In this document: one piece after another, positions 1-12,489 of the stretch
How the letters are laid out: the number at the start of each line of letters is the position of its first letter
How positions within the stretch are numbered: position 1 is the stretch's first letter
Origin: Triglochin maritima
Lineage: Eukaryota > Streptophyta > Magnoliopsida > Alismatales > Juncaginaceae
Direction: 5' to 3'
DNA length: 64,000 nt
Assembly: GCA_963682175.1 (NCBI GenBank)
Contig: OY821772.1
Span: 12,516,743 to 12,580,742, forward strand
Made by a program: the position numbers and the translations under genes
The notes under the pieces: generated by a model
What the model saw: the letters and a program-made list of their open reading frames with translations, nothing else
Told to the model about the DNA's origin: nothing
The model's database searches: none

Positions 1-2
1 GT

Positions 3-1181
3 CTTGGGGATCGACCATCTCTGCCTCGTGCTCCTTTGGAGCATGAGGCCGAGTCGTCTCGTGGTGACGGGGGAGACCGGGGTCCATTCATGGATTACCT
101 CGGTCCGCTCCCACCACCACGTAGACCTCCTTCTCCTCCTCCTCTGACTCGAGAGGAAGGGAGATTCGGTCAGGATCAAGTTCTTGGTGCACCACCACCT
201 TTAGCTCGACAGGATAGACCAATGACTTTGTGGGAGCGGACCCATTCTGTTCGGGCCACGCAACCTTGTTGCATAGTTCTTCCCCCTGCTCGCGGGAACA
301 ACTATGAGTTGAAACCTCAATATGTGAGCATGCTTCCAACCTTTACTGCCAATAAGGAGGATCCGTATATTTTTATACGTGAATTCGAGGAAGTATGCTC
401 CATGTTCAAGCTTCAACAGCTTGACGAGCATTCAGTCCGGTTGAGGATGATTTCTTTCGCGTTGAAGGATAACACGAAGAAATGGATGTACAGCCTCCCG
501 GCGAGCTCGATTCGGTCCTGGGATGACTTTGTGACCGTATTTCTGAAGAGATTTTTCCCTCAAAGGAAAACTCAACAGATACGGCACCAAATACATCAAA
601 TGTATCAGACTGAGACCGAAACTTTTCATGGTTTCTTTGAGAGGTTCAAGGACCTTCTCCAGCAGTGCCCTCATCATGGACTTGAGCTATGCCAGCTGTG
701 TCAGATTATTTATGAGGGCATCAACTACAACACCCGCACATTGTTGGAGTCGATGTGTCAGGGTGACTTCCAAATGAAACCCATCGATGAGGCATGACAC
801 TTTTGATTTAATGGCTGAACGCACCTTTGAGTGGGACACCATGAGAGAGCCACCGGCCGCCAGGTCTTCTTGTCGAGCTGGGTCTTATCAAGTTGAGTCA
901 TCTATCACGTCTGAGGCGAAAATGGCTGCTCTCATGCGTAGGATTAAGAGTTTAGAGTTGGACCGACCTCCTGTAGCTCAGGTCGCTACTCCCGGATGTG
1001 GCAGGTGTGGACTTACGGGCCATGATGACTTGGAATGCGCTTACGCTCCAAGGGATACTGATCATGCAAATGCGATGTATCAACAGGGGCCCCGTAACGA
1101 CCTGTACAATCACTCCTACAACCCGGGATGACGTAACCATCCTAACTTCTCTTGGGGGCCGAGTGGGGGTAACGGTCAGAG
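3..1181 (+). pseudogene. gag: Athila-type gag, capsid and zinc-knuckle part, broken
   Basis: Structural polyprotein of the retrotransposon, which would form the cytoplasmic particle that packages the RNA. The frame is open from base 3, so the start lies outside the window. A capsid-like Retrotrans_gag region spans about 350-780, with the phrases KKWMYSLP, WDDFVTVFLKRFFP and FHGFFERFKDLL. After about 787 the frame shifts by one base, with a TGA at the junction. It continues through a zinc knuckle (CGRCGLTGHDDLEC, C-x2-C-x4-H-x4-C) to the NPG phrase, where a TGA at 1129-1131 stands where related gags have Trp. The coding sequence resumes at 3870 after the nested LTRs. It is a dead copy. The family call is strong; that the breaks predate the LTR insertion is inference. 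Confidence 0.85.
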
Positions 1182-1744
1182 CTCGCTGATGCATTGCATA
1201 CATTGCATCATATGTCTTTCATTTAGATTAATTTTATATCAATAAATGCTACTAAGGTATGTGTTTAGTCTTATTTACAGAATACAGGGACCTGAATGCA
1301 AATTACCCATATCCCGAGCATAAATGCGTGCAAGAGACTCATTCATGGCATAAAGACCAAGTTCAAGATTATCGGGTTTCAAATGGAAATGCATCCAAGC
1401 ATAAAAGCATTCAAGACCTAATTACAAAAAAGACAAGGACTTAAGCACAAAAGTAGACAAGAACTTAATTGCAAAAGGCCAAGGACCTAATTGCAAATTA
1501 CGAGTAGCTTTTATTATTTTTGAGAAAATCTAAAGAAAAATCAATGTGGATCTCCAAATATATAAAGAAATAAAGTCGGAGCTCAAAAGAAAGGAAAGAA
1601 TCAATCCAGATGCGCAAAGGATATTGAAATCCTACCATAAACACACAAGAAAAATCCGGATTAAATTGGAGCTAAAAAGGTGGCGAATCCGCCGCACCTT
1701 ATGTACAAAATGAGGCAAATCCGCCGCACCAAATTAGATCCATG

Positions 1745-3210
1745 TGTTGGCTTTTTGGCCTTAATCTTATGTTTTGATGATTTAATCAACCTAATCTTAA
1801 TTCGAGTAGCACACACTATGCATTGCATATATATTGTATTGTGCTAACCTCTACAGGTGATCAAGACTCAAGAAAGATGGAAATGAAGTCAAGACATGTA
1901 ATTAAAGCTATATCGAAGACATGTAATCTTGATTTCTTTTGAGTCTTAGGAACAAAGTGTAATTGAGCATACTTGAGCTAGAATCAACTTAATCACACAC
2001 TAGGTTCCCTATAGAAGTCACACACGAAATTTCACATAATTTGGACTTCAATAGATCACCCAAACTTTGACCGGAAAACACCAAACCTGTACCCTACCTG
2101 TCTGCCCACATTCGGTCGACCGATACAGGCCGTTCGGTCGACCAGATGATCAATTAATCCAGTTTGTGTTTCCCTGTCTAGTTTCGGTCGACCGCACCAT
2201 ATCTTTCGGTCGACCGTTTGAACTTACTGTTCCGACCGTTATTCTTGTCGTATATGCCCAACGGTCGTATTCGTATTAAAACCATATACACCTCCATATA
2301 CTTAACCAAACGGTCGAACCATGTGCCAAGTTCGGTCGACCGTTTAACCTTGTCAAGAATTCCCTGCTATCGGTCGATACGATTTCGTTCGACCGATCCA
2401 GTTTTCCCTCTACCGAAACGCTTATTCGGTCGACTGGTAACCCTGTTCGGTCGACCGTTTTCTTAATAGACTTAAGTGTTCGGTCAACCTATTCATATTT
2501 CGGTCGACTGTATTCTTATCGAACCAAAGCGTTCGGTCGACCGTTCCACTTTTCGGTCGACCGTTTCTGGACAGATTTGCAGCCCGAATTTTCTGCTTTG
2601 TGTGCTTTGCACAAAATCCAATCAAATCTTGTCCCAACGGATCTATTCTCTCTAATGCCTATATAAGGAGTTGTAAAACACATTTTAACAGAACTCTCTC
2701 ACTACAAACTTGTCCCAAACTTTAGAGAGAATCCCAAACACTCAAAGCTACAAACCTTCCACACTTAGTGATCATTTCTTAATCCTACTCAAGTGTGCTC
2801 AAGATTTAGAGAGTGTTGCTCCACTCAAGTTCTCATTTGTTGTCAAAAGAGTAAAGGCTCCGGTGAAAGCCCGAAGCATCCTTCTCGGATTGTGAGAAGA
2901 AGATTCCAAGCTCGGCGAGGGTTGTTCGCGAGTTTGACGGTTGTAAAGGCGTTCTCTCCCGGCCCGGAACGGGGAGTGGTTAGTGAAGTCGTGAGCGGAG
3001 CTCGGTGATCCGAGCGGAGCTTGCAAGAGAGGACTAGGACCCGGGTGGGGTGCCGAACCTCTATAAAAACGCCGAGTCAATTTGTGGTTTGCATATTCCT
3101 ACACTTGCTTGTTTTAGTTTAAATTCCGCTGCATCATCTTTTGACTTAAACAAGTAGGTAATTAGGTGATTAGCATTAATCGTGGACCCATAAACCCACA
3201 CGATCCTACA
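1745..3210 (+). mobile_element. Solo LTR (sLTR-2) nested inside sLTR-1
   Basis: The 1466-bp segment starts TGTTGGCTTTTTGG and ends CACGATCCTACA. It is flanked by perfect 5-bp duplications CCATG (1740-1744 and 3211-3215). A second copy of the family lies inverted at 21916-23268. A TATA-like CTATATAAGG is near 2658. The element carries a dense cluster of CGGTCGACCG palindromes between 2111 and 2566. The long open stretches inside it are not conserved proteins. The parent superfamily cannot be told from the LTR alone. Confidence 0.9.
2111..2566. repeat. Cluster of CGGTCGACCG palindromes in sLTR-2
   Basis: About 450 bp hold seven exact copies of CGGTCGACCG and several one-base variants, spaced irregularly by 20-70 bp and usually within TTCGGTCGACCG. 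The cluster lies upstream of the LTR's TATA-like box. The same motif recurs in sLTR-3 and, in degenerate form, near 25040-25330 and 35757-35925. The sequence between the motifs is not repeated, so this is not a simple tandem array. Confidence 0.85.
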
Positions 3211-3869
3211 CCATGCTCTAAAATTTTTACCGGTTGCGTGTTGACGCGTGTACTTTCCTATTTTATACCTAAGTCCCTTGTATCGGCTATAAATAGCCCT
3301 GAAACGATGTTGTGATGGTCCTTAGCTTATGTTCTAGTTTTTATTCCATAATTTAGTAATAAAGTTTTGTTGTTTTATTTTGTGTTTTTAGTTTTCTTTT
3401 GTAATCTCTCTAGGACCCCTTCTCCTTCCCTCCTTCCATGAGTTTCTAACTCTTTCCAAAGGGTGGGGGTGACGGATTTAGGGTGATGAGAAGATAATAA
3501 GGTTATTATTTTAATTTCGTGTTAGGATATTTTGATTACTTGAGTTTGTGTTAAATCATTTATCATGTAATGCTTTATAACTAATATGATTTATTATAAG
3601 TTTCTGATTTCTCTAATCAAAACCCGAAATCTAAACCTCCACCCGCTGGACTCTCACCCTTCTTTGCTTTACTCTTAATTTGTTTTTGTTGTTCTTGCTT
3701 AAGAAATTAAAAACCAAAAATCTCAAACCAAACGCATGTTTTCTCTCTCTTCCTTCCCTTAATTCGAAAATCACAGAAATAACAATATCTCTCCCTCCTT
3801 GTGTTCGACCCGTACTTGCCACGTCTTCATTGACGCCGTGCACTTGCGGTATAAATTTAATTCTCATCA

Positions 3870-5759
3870 CTCGCACGCTCAACGTCAACCTCCACATTAT
3901 CAACCTCCACGCCCATCGGCAACCTACCAACCCCCACATCAAAGGTCTCAGCATTATACTTACCAATCTCCTCAGACATCATCGTCAGGTTATTCTAGCC
4001 AAACTCCACCACCCCAGCGGGTTGACCCGAAGAACCCTTCTTGTGATCCTACCCTTCAAGCGTTCATGCAGAGCATGCAAAGTACTGTCAAGGCTTTGGA
4101 ATTGCAAGTTAGCCAGTTGGCTACTCAGCTCCATGAACGCGAGAAGGGTCAGTTACCGAGTCAAACCGAGGTGAATCCTCAGGGTACCCATTCTCAAGGA
4201 ATGCCACTTGTACCTTATGCTACCTCTGAACCGACCCATCATATTAATGTGATTCATACTTTGAGGCCTGGTAAGGAGGTGGATAACCACATTGGGGTGC
4301 CTTCCTTGTCATCACCATCTCTTGTTGTCACCAGACCTACGGTGATACCTACATCTCTGAGAGAGCCGGATCCTGAGGTTCCCTCCACCAATACTTCTAG
4401 GAAGGAGCCTGATCCTGAGGTTCCTTCTACTTTTCCTTCGACAATGGGGCCGAACCCTGAGGTCCCCTTGTCTCCTCTTGTGTCGAAGGAATCAGATTCT
4501 GAGGTCCCCACTCATGCTTCTTTGCACCAGAATTGTGATCTTCCTTCACAACACTCTTATGCCCCGAAGGCGCCATTCCTTGGGCGCCTTAAAAAGAAAA
4601 CCTCGGATCAGCATGACAAGATGCTTGAGTTGTTTCGGCAAGTTAAGGTGAATATCCCTCTTTTGGAGGTGATTCAGCAAATGCCACCTTATGTCAAGGT
4701 TCTCAAGGACTTATGCACCAAGAAAAGAAAAACTCATGTTCCAAAGAAAACTTTTCTTGCGGCTAACGTGAGTTCTTTGTTGGAACAACCCATGCAAGTC
4801 AAGTACAAGGACCCTGACTGCCCTACTATCTCTTGTGTGATTGGTGATGTGTCCATACATCGAGCTTTATTGGACCTTGGTGCATCTGTTAATCTTCTGC
4901 CATATTCTGTCTACGTCCACATCGATCTTGGAGACCTCAAACAAACAAAGACCACTCTTCAAATGGCTGATAGGTCTATGAAGAAACCGAGGGGTGTGGT
5001 GGAAGACGTGCTGATCAAAGTGGGAGAGTTCATTTATCCAGTCGACTTCTTTGTCTTGGATACTGAACCTGTGTCAAACCCACTAGGACAAATTCATGTC
5101 CTTCTTGGACGACCATTCCTTGCGACTTCCAATGCATTGATCAATTGTCGTAATGGTCTGATACGTTTGACTTATGGTAATGTGCTGATTTCAACATCTT
5201 CACCATCGGCAAAAAGCCTGGTGCCTTCAATGATCATGTTGGGGTCAACCTTATCCAGGGTTTGGATGAGATTGAAGTTGAAGGCACCTTCAAGTACTTC
5301 AGAGAATTGTTCGATGGAGATCTTCAAGGTGGTGAAGATGTTTCACCTGCGCTGGCACAAGAAGGTGCCTTATTTTCTGATTACGTGGCCTCAGTGCCAC
5401 CTCCTTTTGATCTTGTGGCCCTTGAGCCACATTCTTCTGATCTTGTGGCCCTTGAGCCACATCCTTCTGATCACGTGGCCCATGAGCCACATCCTTTGGA
5501 TCATGTGACCCTTGGGCCACATGCTGTATCTGCTGAGGACCCCATGCAGATTAAGAATCGACCACCTGATACCCTTCAACCTGATAGAGGTTCACCTCTC
5601 ATTCATGCCTTCTGTCTTGCTCGCTCTCAAGAGGCATCAAACGACCACAACGTTTATAAGGGTATCAGGTGGTCAAGCAATTTTGTTTTGTATGTCGCAA
5701 GCCCATGCATGTGCATTTTTGGCTCGAGAGATGGTGAGTTCCCATTTGATGTCCCTTGA
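3870..5759 (+). pseudogene. Athila-type gag C-terminus and retropepsin, frameshifted
   Basis: This continues the gag reading from before the nested LTRs. It holds a Pro/Gln-rich linker, a coiled-coil-like stretch (LELQVSQLATQLHERE, about 4099-4145) and proline-rich PDPEVPS repeats. A retropepsin region follows near 4810-5160 with LLDLGASVNLLP at the active-site position and HVLLGRPFLAT as the C-terminal flap phrase. Plant Athila-like proteases often have DLGAS rather than DTGAS, so this need not be inactivating. A one-base loss near 5190 moves the frame, which then runs to 5759 and ends in a GEFPFDVP-like tail comparable to the end of the ATH-2 ORF. No polymerase domain follows. Cytoplasmic particle maturation is the family role; this copy is dead. 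Confidence 0.8.
5395..5525 (+). repeat. Coding tandem repeat of about 30 bp
   Basis: Four or so units encode variants of DLVALEPHPS in the tail of the gag-protease ORF. The ATH-2 ORF has one related phrase (VALEPHDL), so the expansion happened on the ATH-1 side or was lost in ATH-2. Confidence 0.8.
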
Positions 5760-7329
5760 CATATGAAGATGGGAGCCCATTTTTGTACATAGTTAAAAAA
5801 ACAAGGAAAAAAAGAACAAAAAGAAAGAAAAGAAAGAAAGAATCCTTCAGTGAGCATCGATTGTTGTGGGCTCTAACCCTTGAGTATTTGGGCCCCATTT
5901 CTTTCACGTATTTGTATCCATTCTTTAGCATCTCACAGGTTTTGAGGGAGTTTGGGTTGTGTCCATCAACATAGTCATGCACTTCCCTTTGTACTTCACG
6001 TTGGTGAGATCTTTCCTCTTTCATTCATAACTCCATGTAGTATCTTGCTCGCATTCATTGAGGACAATGCATGAAGTAGGTGTGGGGGGTGTTTTACGTG
6101 TGAACATAGTCGAGTCTTTTCTTTTTATTTTGTTTTCTTTTGTTTGCATTGTTAGGGTCATGTTAGTGTGCTACATTTAATATTGATATATCTGCTTGCC
6201 ATGATACTTGGGTGACTTGTCTTCTTTTGCTTGCCTAGTGCTTCAAAATTTTCACATTTCTTTCAAAATCTTCATGTGTTTGCGAAAGAAAATATTTTGT
6301 GGCTTTTGCGTGTGTTGAGCATGTGCAAAACCGTTGAGAGGCAAAGTAAAAAGAAAGCTCCCAACATTGTCTTGAACTTGATGCATTAGGATATCTAGTA
6401 CTTTGGCTTTAGGATTTATCCAGTCATTAGGATGCACCCCAGTTTTCCCTTGGGGGTGAGTAATCATAGGGTTTCAGTGCTCAAACATTTAAAGAAGTCC
6501 ACCCTGAACCTAGTAAGTCAATAATTCGTGTCTGTTAACTTAAGGAAGTTTGTTGTAGTCAATGACCCTTGAAATCTTGTTGTGAGACATTAAGTGTAGG
6601 AGTTCTGGTTCATGTGTAGATAAGAAATAAGTGAGTAGGTGTTCTCTCTTCTCGCACGACTCCTATCACTCGAGAAAGTAGGTCTGAGGGGACTTTGTGC
6701 ATGGTGCTTTCGAGTCATCTGACTTGGGTTGCGCCGTCTGAACTCTCGTTACACGGGTGGTAGGGATTGCCCTATGTGGAGATTTGGGGAAAGGTGTACG
6801 TGATAGTGTAAGTCCTCATGGGCAATGATGCACGAAACTTGACCCTGGGAGAATGAAGCTCCAACTAATAAAAAGAAAAGAAAAGAAAAATGAGAAAAGA
6901 AATAAAAAGAAAAAAAGGTAATGTAAATAAGAACCTTAATGGACTTTACACTTTGTATCACTTCAGGATGTTGAGGTTGTCCATGTCTTTCACTTAATTC
7001 CTTATTTAACTTGCACGATTGATTCATTAGGCTAGGTGTGTGGACTGATTACCTATATAGAGTCGGCCCGTAGGATTACCGCGTTCCATGATCGACAAAA
7101 TATGTCCAACAAGTCGAGTGTCTAGATTGAATAATGCATCTTGTTCAGATTTTGTGGGTATATCTGTTGAAAACCCTCAGGAGACAACACTCCTCCTCCT
7201 TGGCGACAATGAGGTTTAACGGCTTGTTGCACGTGCTAAGGTTTAACCGTGATTCCTACGAAACTGAGTTAGGATTTATTGTTTCTCGTTTGTTTTTCTT
7301 TCTTTGTTTTGCTCGGGACTAGCAAAAAC
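5760..7329 (+). other. Non-coding 3' spacer of ATH-1
   Basis: About 1.6 kb separate the last coding frame from the polypurine tract. No polymerase motif is visible in any frame. The stretch matches ATH-2 28690-30240 in inverted orientation over most of its length, so this spacer is a family feature and not a random deletion scar. Confidence 0.7.
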
Positions 7330-7346
7330 TTAGGTGTGGGGGTATT
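7330..7346 (+). other. Polypurine tract of ATH-1
   Basis: The purine-rich AGGTGTGGGGGTATT lies directly before the TG of the 3' LTR, where plus-strand priming would occur. The same tract precedes the ATH-2 3' LTR on the other strand. Confidence 0.8.
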
Positions 7347-8924
7347 TGATTGACATCATTTCATGCTCATATTTGTATCTTATATCCATTATCTTACACT
7401 TAAGCAACGTTACGTAACGAGTTTTATGTTTGAATTTCAGAAATAAAGAGGTTTGAAGAGAAGAGCCATGAAAGGACCCAAAGTAGGAAAAAAGACTTAA
7501 TTATGAGACCTGGGGACTAAGATGCAAGGGAGAAGGACCTGAACGTAAGACCGAAGGACCTAAGAGCACAACAAGAAACTCTACACCATCATGGGGAGTA
7601 TTTTGGCAATTCGATTCGGGTCGGAACTCCAACAAGCAAAGTAGATGCATCCAAGACCAACAAATATACCAAGAAAAGCCCAAAACAAATTTCAACGCGA
7701 TCTGGATCTTGTAGACCGACAATTGGCGGTCTGGAACCGCCAATTGGCGGTCTGGAATCGTCAATTGTCGGTCCGGATCTTCCTGGATCCGCTCAAACTT
7801 CTGGAACGCGTGTATTAGAGGATGTTTAGTCTATTTTTGGTATTTGTTTAGTCCCACATCGGAGGATTGTCCCGGTTTACCTTTTTCTATGGCTATAAAT
7901 AGAACTCTCCCTCCTCTCATGTATGCATCTCCCTCTTTGGTGGTCATCTTCCCTACTAAGAGTGAAGCCTTGAAGCAAAACTCTGGTGGAGGAATGGCTG
8001 CTTGTATTGAGTGAGTTAATAATAGATGTTTTTCCTTTAATTGTGTTGTTTCTCTCTTAGTTTAATTTCCTTCATATGCATGCATGCTTGTTTGTTTTGT
8101 TTTATGCTTCTTTAATATTTCTTGCTTGATTAGTGTAGTTTCATTTCAGTTTAATGCTTCATTTTGTTAGAGTACTTAGTTTAAATATGTGTAAGTAGTT
8201 CCATCCTCATTTGGGGGTGGAGAAATATGTGCTATAATCATGTATTGTATTAAATGTGCGTTATCTTAATCCCTTGAGCTTTATATGATTTCCATAACCA
8301 TCTAATGGGTTTTCACTCTTATCTTTGATATGCTAATGCTCTTGAATGAAGCTTAGCTTATGCTTTCATTAGTAGACCTATTTTATGGGGAATGATAAGG
8401 TTAGGATATGGATGGAATTAATATTGGAAACACAATTTGTAGTGTATGTACTCTTGTTGCCTTTACCTTAGTTAATGTCTTGTATGTTTTAATGATGTAG
8501 TCTTATCTTAATTCATGTGGAGGCATAGTAGGGTATAATCTTTATACATGAGTTCATTTAGCTTCATTCCAATTATTGTCTTGTATGTTTTAATGATGTA
8601 GTCTTATCTTAATTCATGTGGAGGCAAAGTTGGATGTAGTTTTATGATTTCATGCACTACATGTTGTGAGGAGCTTAATTGAACACACACACACATCTTT
8701 TCTATTCACATTATTTTTCTACCCCCTATGGGGTTTAATTTTATTGCTTATCTTTCATTTCCTTTTGCATCTTAGTTTAGTTTAGTGTAATCAATCTTTC
8801 TCTCCTTTCTTTACCACTCGCCTTCGCACAAACCAAACGTCGACACACCTCCCAGTGGACGACCCGTATTTGTCACTGCTTCAACGCGGCCGTGCACTTG
8901 CGGTTAATATAAAACGATCAATCA
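7347..8924 (+). repeat. 3' LTR of ATH-1
   Basis: A 1578-bp LTR starting TGATTGACATC and ending ACGATCAATCA, with inverted TGATTGA/TCAATCA ends. It is homologous to both ATH-2 LTRs. It has a TATA-like GCTATAAATAG near 7891 and three CAATTG-centred palindromes of the form CCGCCAATTGGCGG between 7714 and 7775. Confidence 0.9.
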
Positions 8925-9172
8925 AGCTACAACAATCGATGACCAACACGACAATCTTATCTCGGTAATTAATGTTCCATGTTTATTACCATGATTGTGA
9001 ATATCTTTTGATTTTTGTAAACCATTATATTTTAGAGCTCTACGGTTAAGGACCAAACGTCTCTTCCTTAACACTTCCAAAAAATGAATACAATAATCAA
9101 TGAACAAAATGCTTCCACATCCAATTCATAATAATTGGCATATAAAAGTAAAACTTTTAGAACATTCTTTTC
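8925..9172 (+). repeat. Segment duplicated at 26268-26503
   Basis: About 240 bp starting GCTACAACAATCGATGACC reappear in the same orientation at 26268 with roughly 90% identity. The left edge here is set by the ATH-1 insertion. The copies diverge abruptly on the right after CTTTTAGAACA. I see no coding in it; it may be a MULE 3' region. Confidence 0.85.
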
Positions 9173-9179
9173 AGTGCAT

Positions 9180-11589
9180 TGCAATTATGTATCCACAAGT
9201 GCAAGTAATAACTCCTTCAAATTTGACAATGTACTTTTTCTGGTTATTGGCTTCCACTTGACACATCTACTGATGGTATCGAGCTATCATATGAGATCTC
9301 GTGCAGATTGTTGTTTGCCCTCAACACGGTTTGGACAGTATTCGGTACATATAATTCATTCAATGACTCTCCGACGTCCGTTCTTTTGACGAAGAATTTG
9401 TTCAAACGAATGAACGTTATCAAAATCATGGTCGTAATTGGCATATTGTGCCCCTTTTAAGACATTGTTGAAGTTTGCTGACATGTTTGTTGTCATACAA
9501 TTGAAACGTCGACCCCCGTTGTGACAACATGTCCATTTTTCTAAATGATCCTAATGTTGAATCCACTCGTAAACTGGTTTATGTTCCTTTGTGATAGCCT
9601 TCATTATTCTTCAAATTTCATAAACGAATGTGTTTTACCCGCTTAATAAAACTTGATTTGTCTTAATCTTTCCTTGCAATTACGGTGTTTCGCAATGTTT
9701 GTTTTCATGTGTCGCGGACAAAATCAATGTACATGTCTCTCTGAAGGTGGAAATGCAGGTCTTACACAAGCATTTATTCCCAAAAATCTGTCTGTTATAA
9801 TACACAAATCAGGTTGCTTGGTTGCTCTACCAGACAACAATTGGAGGAACCACATCCACGACTGCGTCTTCTCACCTTCTACGACAGCAAATGCTAAATA
9901 ATAAATTCCATTATTTACATCCGTGCCCACAACAATCAACACATTCCTCTATATTTGCTATAGAGGTGTGTTTCATCCACACTGACAATGAGTCTACAAA
10001 ATTAAAATCCACTAATTGAATGTCTGAATCCCTAAAACACATGCTGAAACATCTCCTCGTCACGTTTTACGCATACTTCCTATATATCGACAATGGATCC
10101 TTGATTGGTCTGACATACTACGGTTGGAAATTTTCGTAAATCCTTGAAGTTGTCTTTTTCGGCACCATAAATTCGGTTCAACGTTTTCTGCTTGACATGT
10201 CATGCTTTAGTGTAACCGATTTCAAGTAAGTATTTGGTTTTCACCATTTTCATTATCTCAGCATAACAAGTTATGAATTTGGTTCTAACAGAAGACATTA
10301 TAAAGTCATAAATAAAATTAGCACTACATTATTTATTGTCACTTAGAAACATCAGATTGGAACAAGTGTGCTCGGCGTCGTACGTTTGAACTTTAAAACA
10401 TCTGCAACCTTTCAGAACAGACGCATGTAGATGTCATTTACAGTTATCTTCATCACGACGAAGACAACATGTAGTGTAGTGTTTAGTTGAAGAAACCACA
10501 ACTGAATATTGAACATGGTTTTAATGTTCCACGACTACAGAGCATGAACAAAATCATCTTTCGTCGGGAAAATTCGTTTATCCCAGAACTAACGATCATC
10601 TTCGGTCCGCCAATCACTGTGTGATGGATTGTTCACAGCATCGAAGAATTAGTGTTCAATGATAGAATTTTCTATCTAGTTTCCATCGTCGAAGGTATCA
10701 GGAAGTTTATCCATAGCCGGAACCATGTCGTTGTTAGCAACTACATCATCAACAACGTTGTCGTCTTCTCGGTTTATTGATTAATCCATCACATATATAA
10801 CCTCTTGCGTCTCAGGAACAACTTTATTAGCAAAAACATATTTGGGCTCATCCTCAACTGGAAAAGGCGTATTATAATATCCTAAATCATAATTGACATC
10901 TTCTCCATCACTATGCATCTCTTCTTCCGAGCATTAAATTTCTAGGTGACGGTACTGAATTGGGTCAACTACTGACAAATCAAGGCCAAGAGAGGGATAT
11001 GAAGTTGACGGTCCAACCCTGTCAGGAAACCATCATTGTTGTAGTGTATGGCCTCAAGTTGCGACAGTCCGAGATAAGGATTGACACTGCTTGAAGGAAT
11101 GTCACCTACATTTTGTGGTCATTCACTGCCTATTTGAAAGTTCTGCGATTGGTAAACAAGAATTTTCTGGTATGCTGAAACTTTGGTAGTAGGATTTAGA
11201 TTCATATTCAAATCTATTCCGCAGTCCCAACCAGTTGGCCCAACTGTACCATACTCGCGAAGATGGGTGTTGGTTGTTAGCGTAGGGTCAAACATTTTGG
11301 ATTCAGCTTCTACATATACTCCAACCACGGGCATCCATTTAAACAGACGCATCATTCCATAAACTAACTTATCATCGATTAATGAAGTTTGTGTCCAATC
11401 ATTGTTTAAAGTTAATTTCGCCGTCAACTTGACATCAAACATACTTTCTGGATAACAACATTCAAATTTTATGACATCCACTAAATCCATATATTTGATG
11501 TTCAACGTAACTACAACTAATTTACGCTCAGACCCTGAATATTCTGTCACATTTCCATTACATTGTACTTTCCCATCATACCTAACCAA
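9180..11589 (-). pseudogene. MULE (MuDR-type) transposase remnant
   Basis: Transposase that would bind the terminal inverted repeats and cut DNA in the nucleus. Reading leftwards there are four recognisable blocks. First is an N-terminal part (11589-11119) beginning MVRYDGKV, as in many MuDR-type proteins. Second is a zinc-binding DNA-binding block near 10335-10445 with the C-x-W-x-L-x-A / HTC pattern, its Trp replaced by a TGA. Third is the catalytic MULE domain (9942-9724) with VGTDVNNGIY, AFAVVEGE and CIITDR. Last is a C-terminal MTTNMSANFNNVLKGA phrase near 9490, followed by a SWIM-like CTCGY near 9210. Stops and frameshifts separate all blocks. The family is clear and the copy is dead. 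Total span is normal for MuDR transposases. Confidence 0.8.
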
Positions 11590-12489
11590 TAGAGATCATT
11601 TGTCACCCCCATCCATTCCTAACCTATATAAATTAGATTTAAAAATGTATTCAAGTGAAATTGTTGTTCTTGTATTCCTAATTAATTTGGAAATTACCTC
11701 GGTCGGGTGCAGAAGTGAACGACTCTAAACGTCAAATAATCACTCCAACAAAATCAACTACAATACAACAATAAATAACATTACAAATAATTCAATAATT
11801 ATAAAACTACATAACGAACATTATAACAAGGCTAACTAACATTTTGTTAAAACTTTTGGCATCCCCTATATTTTCATATTTTAAAAATTGAAACATGCAT
11901 TGTAAAGAACTCTAACAATAATACAAACACCACTTCGAAATTCCAAACATCTAAATAACAAAATTTATTCAAATCACAACGTATTTGACACAAATTTCTC
12001 AACTCCAACCCATTTAATTATCCAAAAACAACCACATACTTCTTCACTCAAAGACCTTAATAAATTTGTTAAAAACAACAAATATAGCATTACATTATGA
12101 TATGTAGGATCAAAATCAATAACAATATATACTTCACAAAACAAAAAAATATGAAAAAAGTATTACAACAAATCAAAAAATTAGGTTTCAACAACAACAA
12201 ATATGATTTCAATCACAATTATTGAACATAAATTGAAAGATTATTACGATTGCCAATTTAAACCTACAATCAAGAAAAAAAATATTTCGGCCTAAAACCC
12301 AAAATCCGAATCGGGTTTCGCCTAAATGAGTTCCTAAACCAACAAAAATACTACAATCATACCTAAAACAATAATGTACATCATTCTAATACATAAAATT
12401 GGAAAAACAATGGTGAAAAATGAAAAAATAAGAAACCCTAACCTTAAAAACATGGAAGAGACGAGTGGGGTAGAAGGGGGCATCATACT

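Larger units (their letters stand above)
1187..3869 (+). mobile_element. Solo LTR of an Athila-related element (sLTR-1) inserted in gag
   Basis: It begins TGATGCATTG and ends TTCTCATCA. The 5-bp duplication CTCGC is present on both sides (1182-1186 and 3870-3874). Its 3' end carries the phrase GTGCACTTGCGGT shared with the ends of the ATH-1 and ATH-2 LTRs, so it is a cousin of that family. Without the nested LTR it is about 1.2 kb. A TATA-like TATAAATAG lies near 3290. No internal retroelement sequence accompanies it, as expected after LTR-LTR recombination. Confidence 0.85.
1..8924 (+). mobile_element. Athila-type Ty3 LTR retrotransposon (ATH-1), 5' part outside window
   Basis: Degenerate LTR element read left to right: gag, a retropepsin region, a long non-coding 3' spacer, a polypurine tract and the 3' LTR (7347-8924). 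The 5' LTR lies beyond the window start. No reverse transcriptase, RNase H or integrase motif is visible between the protease and the LTR, so this copy is a gag-protease non-autonomous form. Its 3' half (about 5665-8924) is homologous, in inverted orientation, to ATH-2 at 27128-30287. The base run AGCTA follows the LTR, and the same run lies in an uninterrupted relative of the flank at 26268. AGCTA is therefore the expected target duplication; its left copy is not in the window. Confidence 0.85.

Noticed and set aside
2067..2637. Overlapping Arg/Ser/Val-rich frames in sLTR-2
   Set aside because: They arise from repeated CGGTCGACCG palindromes and are not kept in sLTR-3.
4254..4511. Minus-strand Gly/Ser/Asp frame opposite gag
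   Set aside because: Complement of the proline-rich gag linker; no independent start or family.
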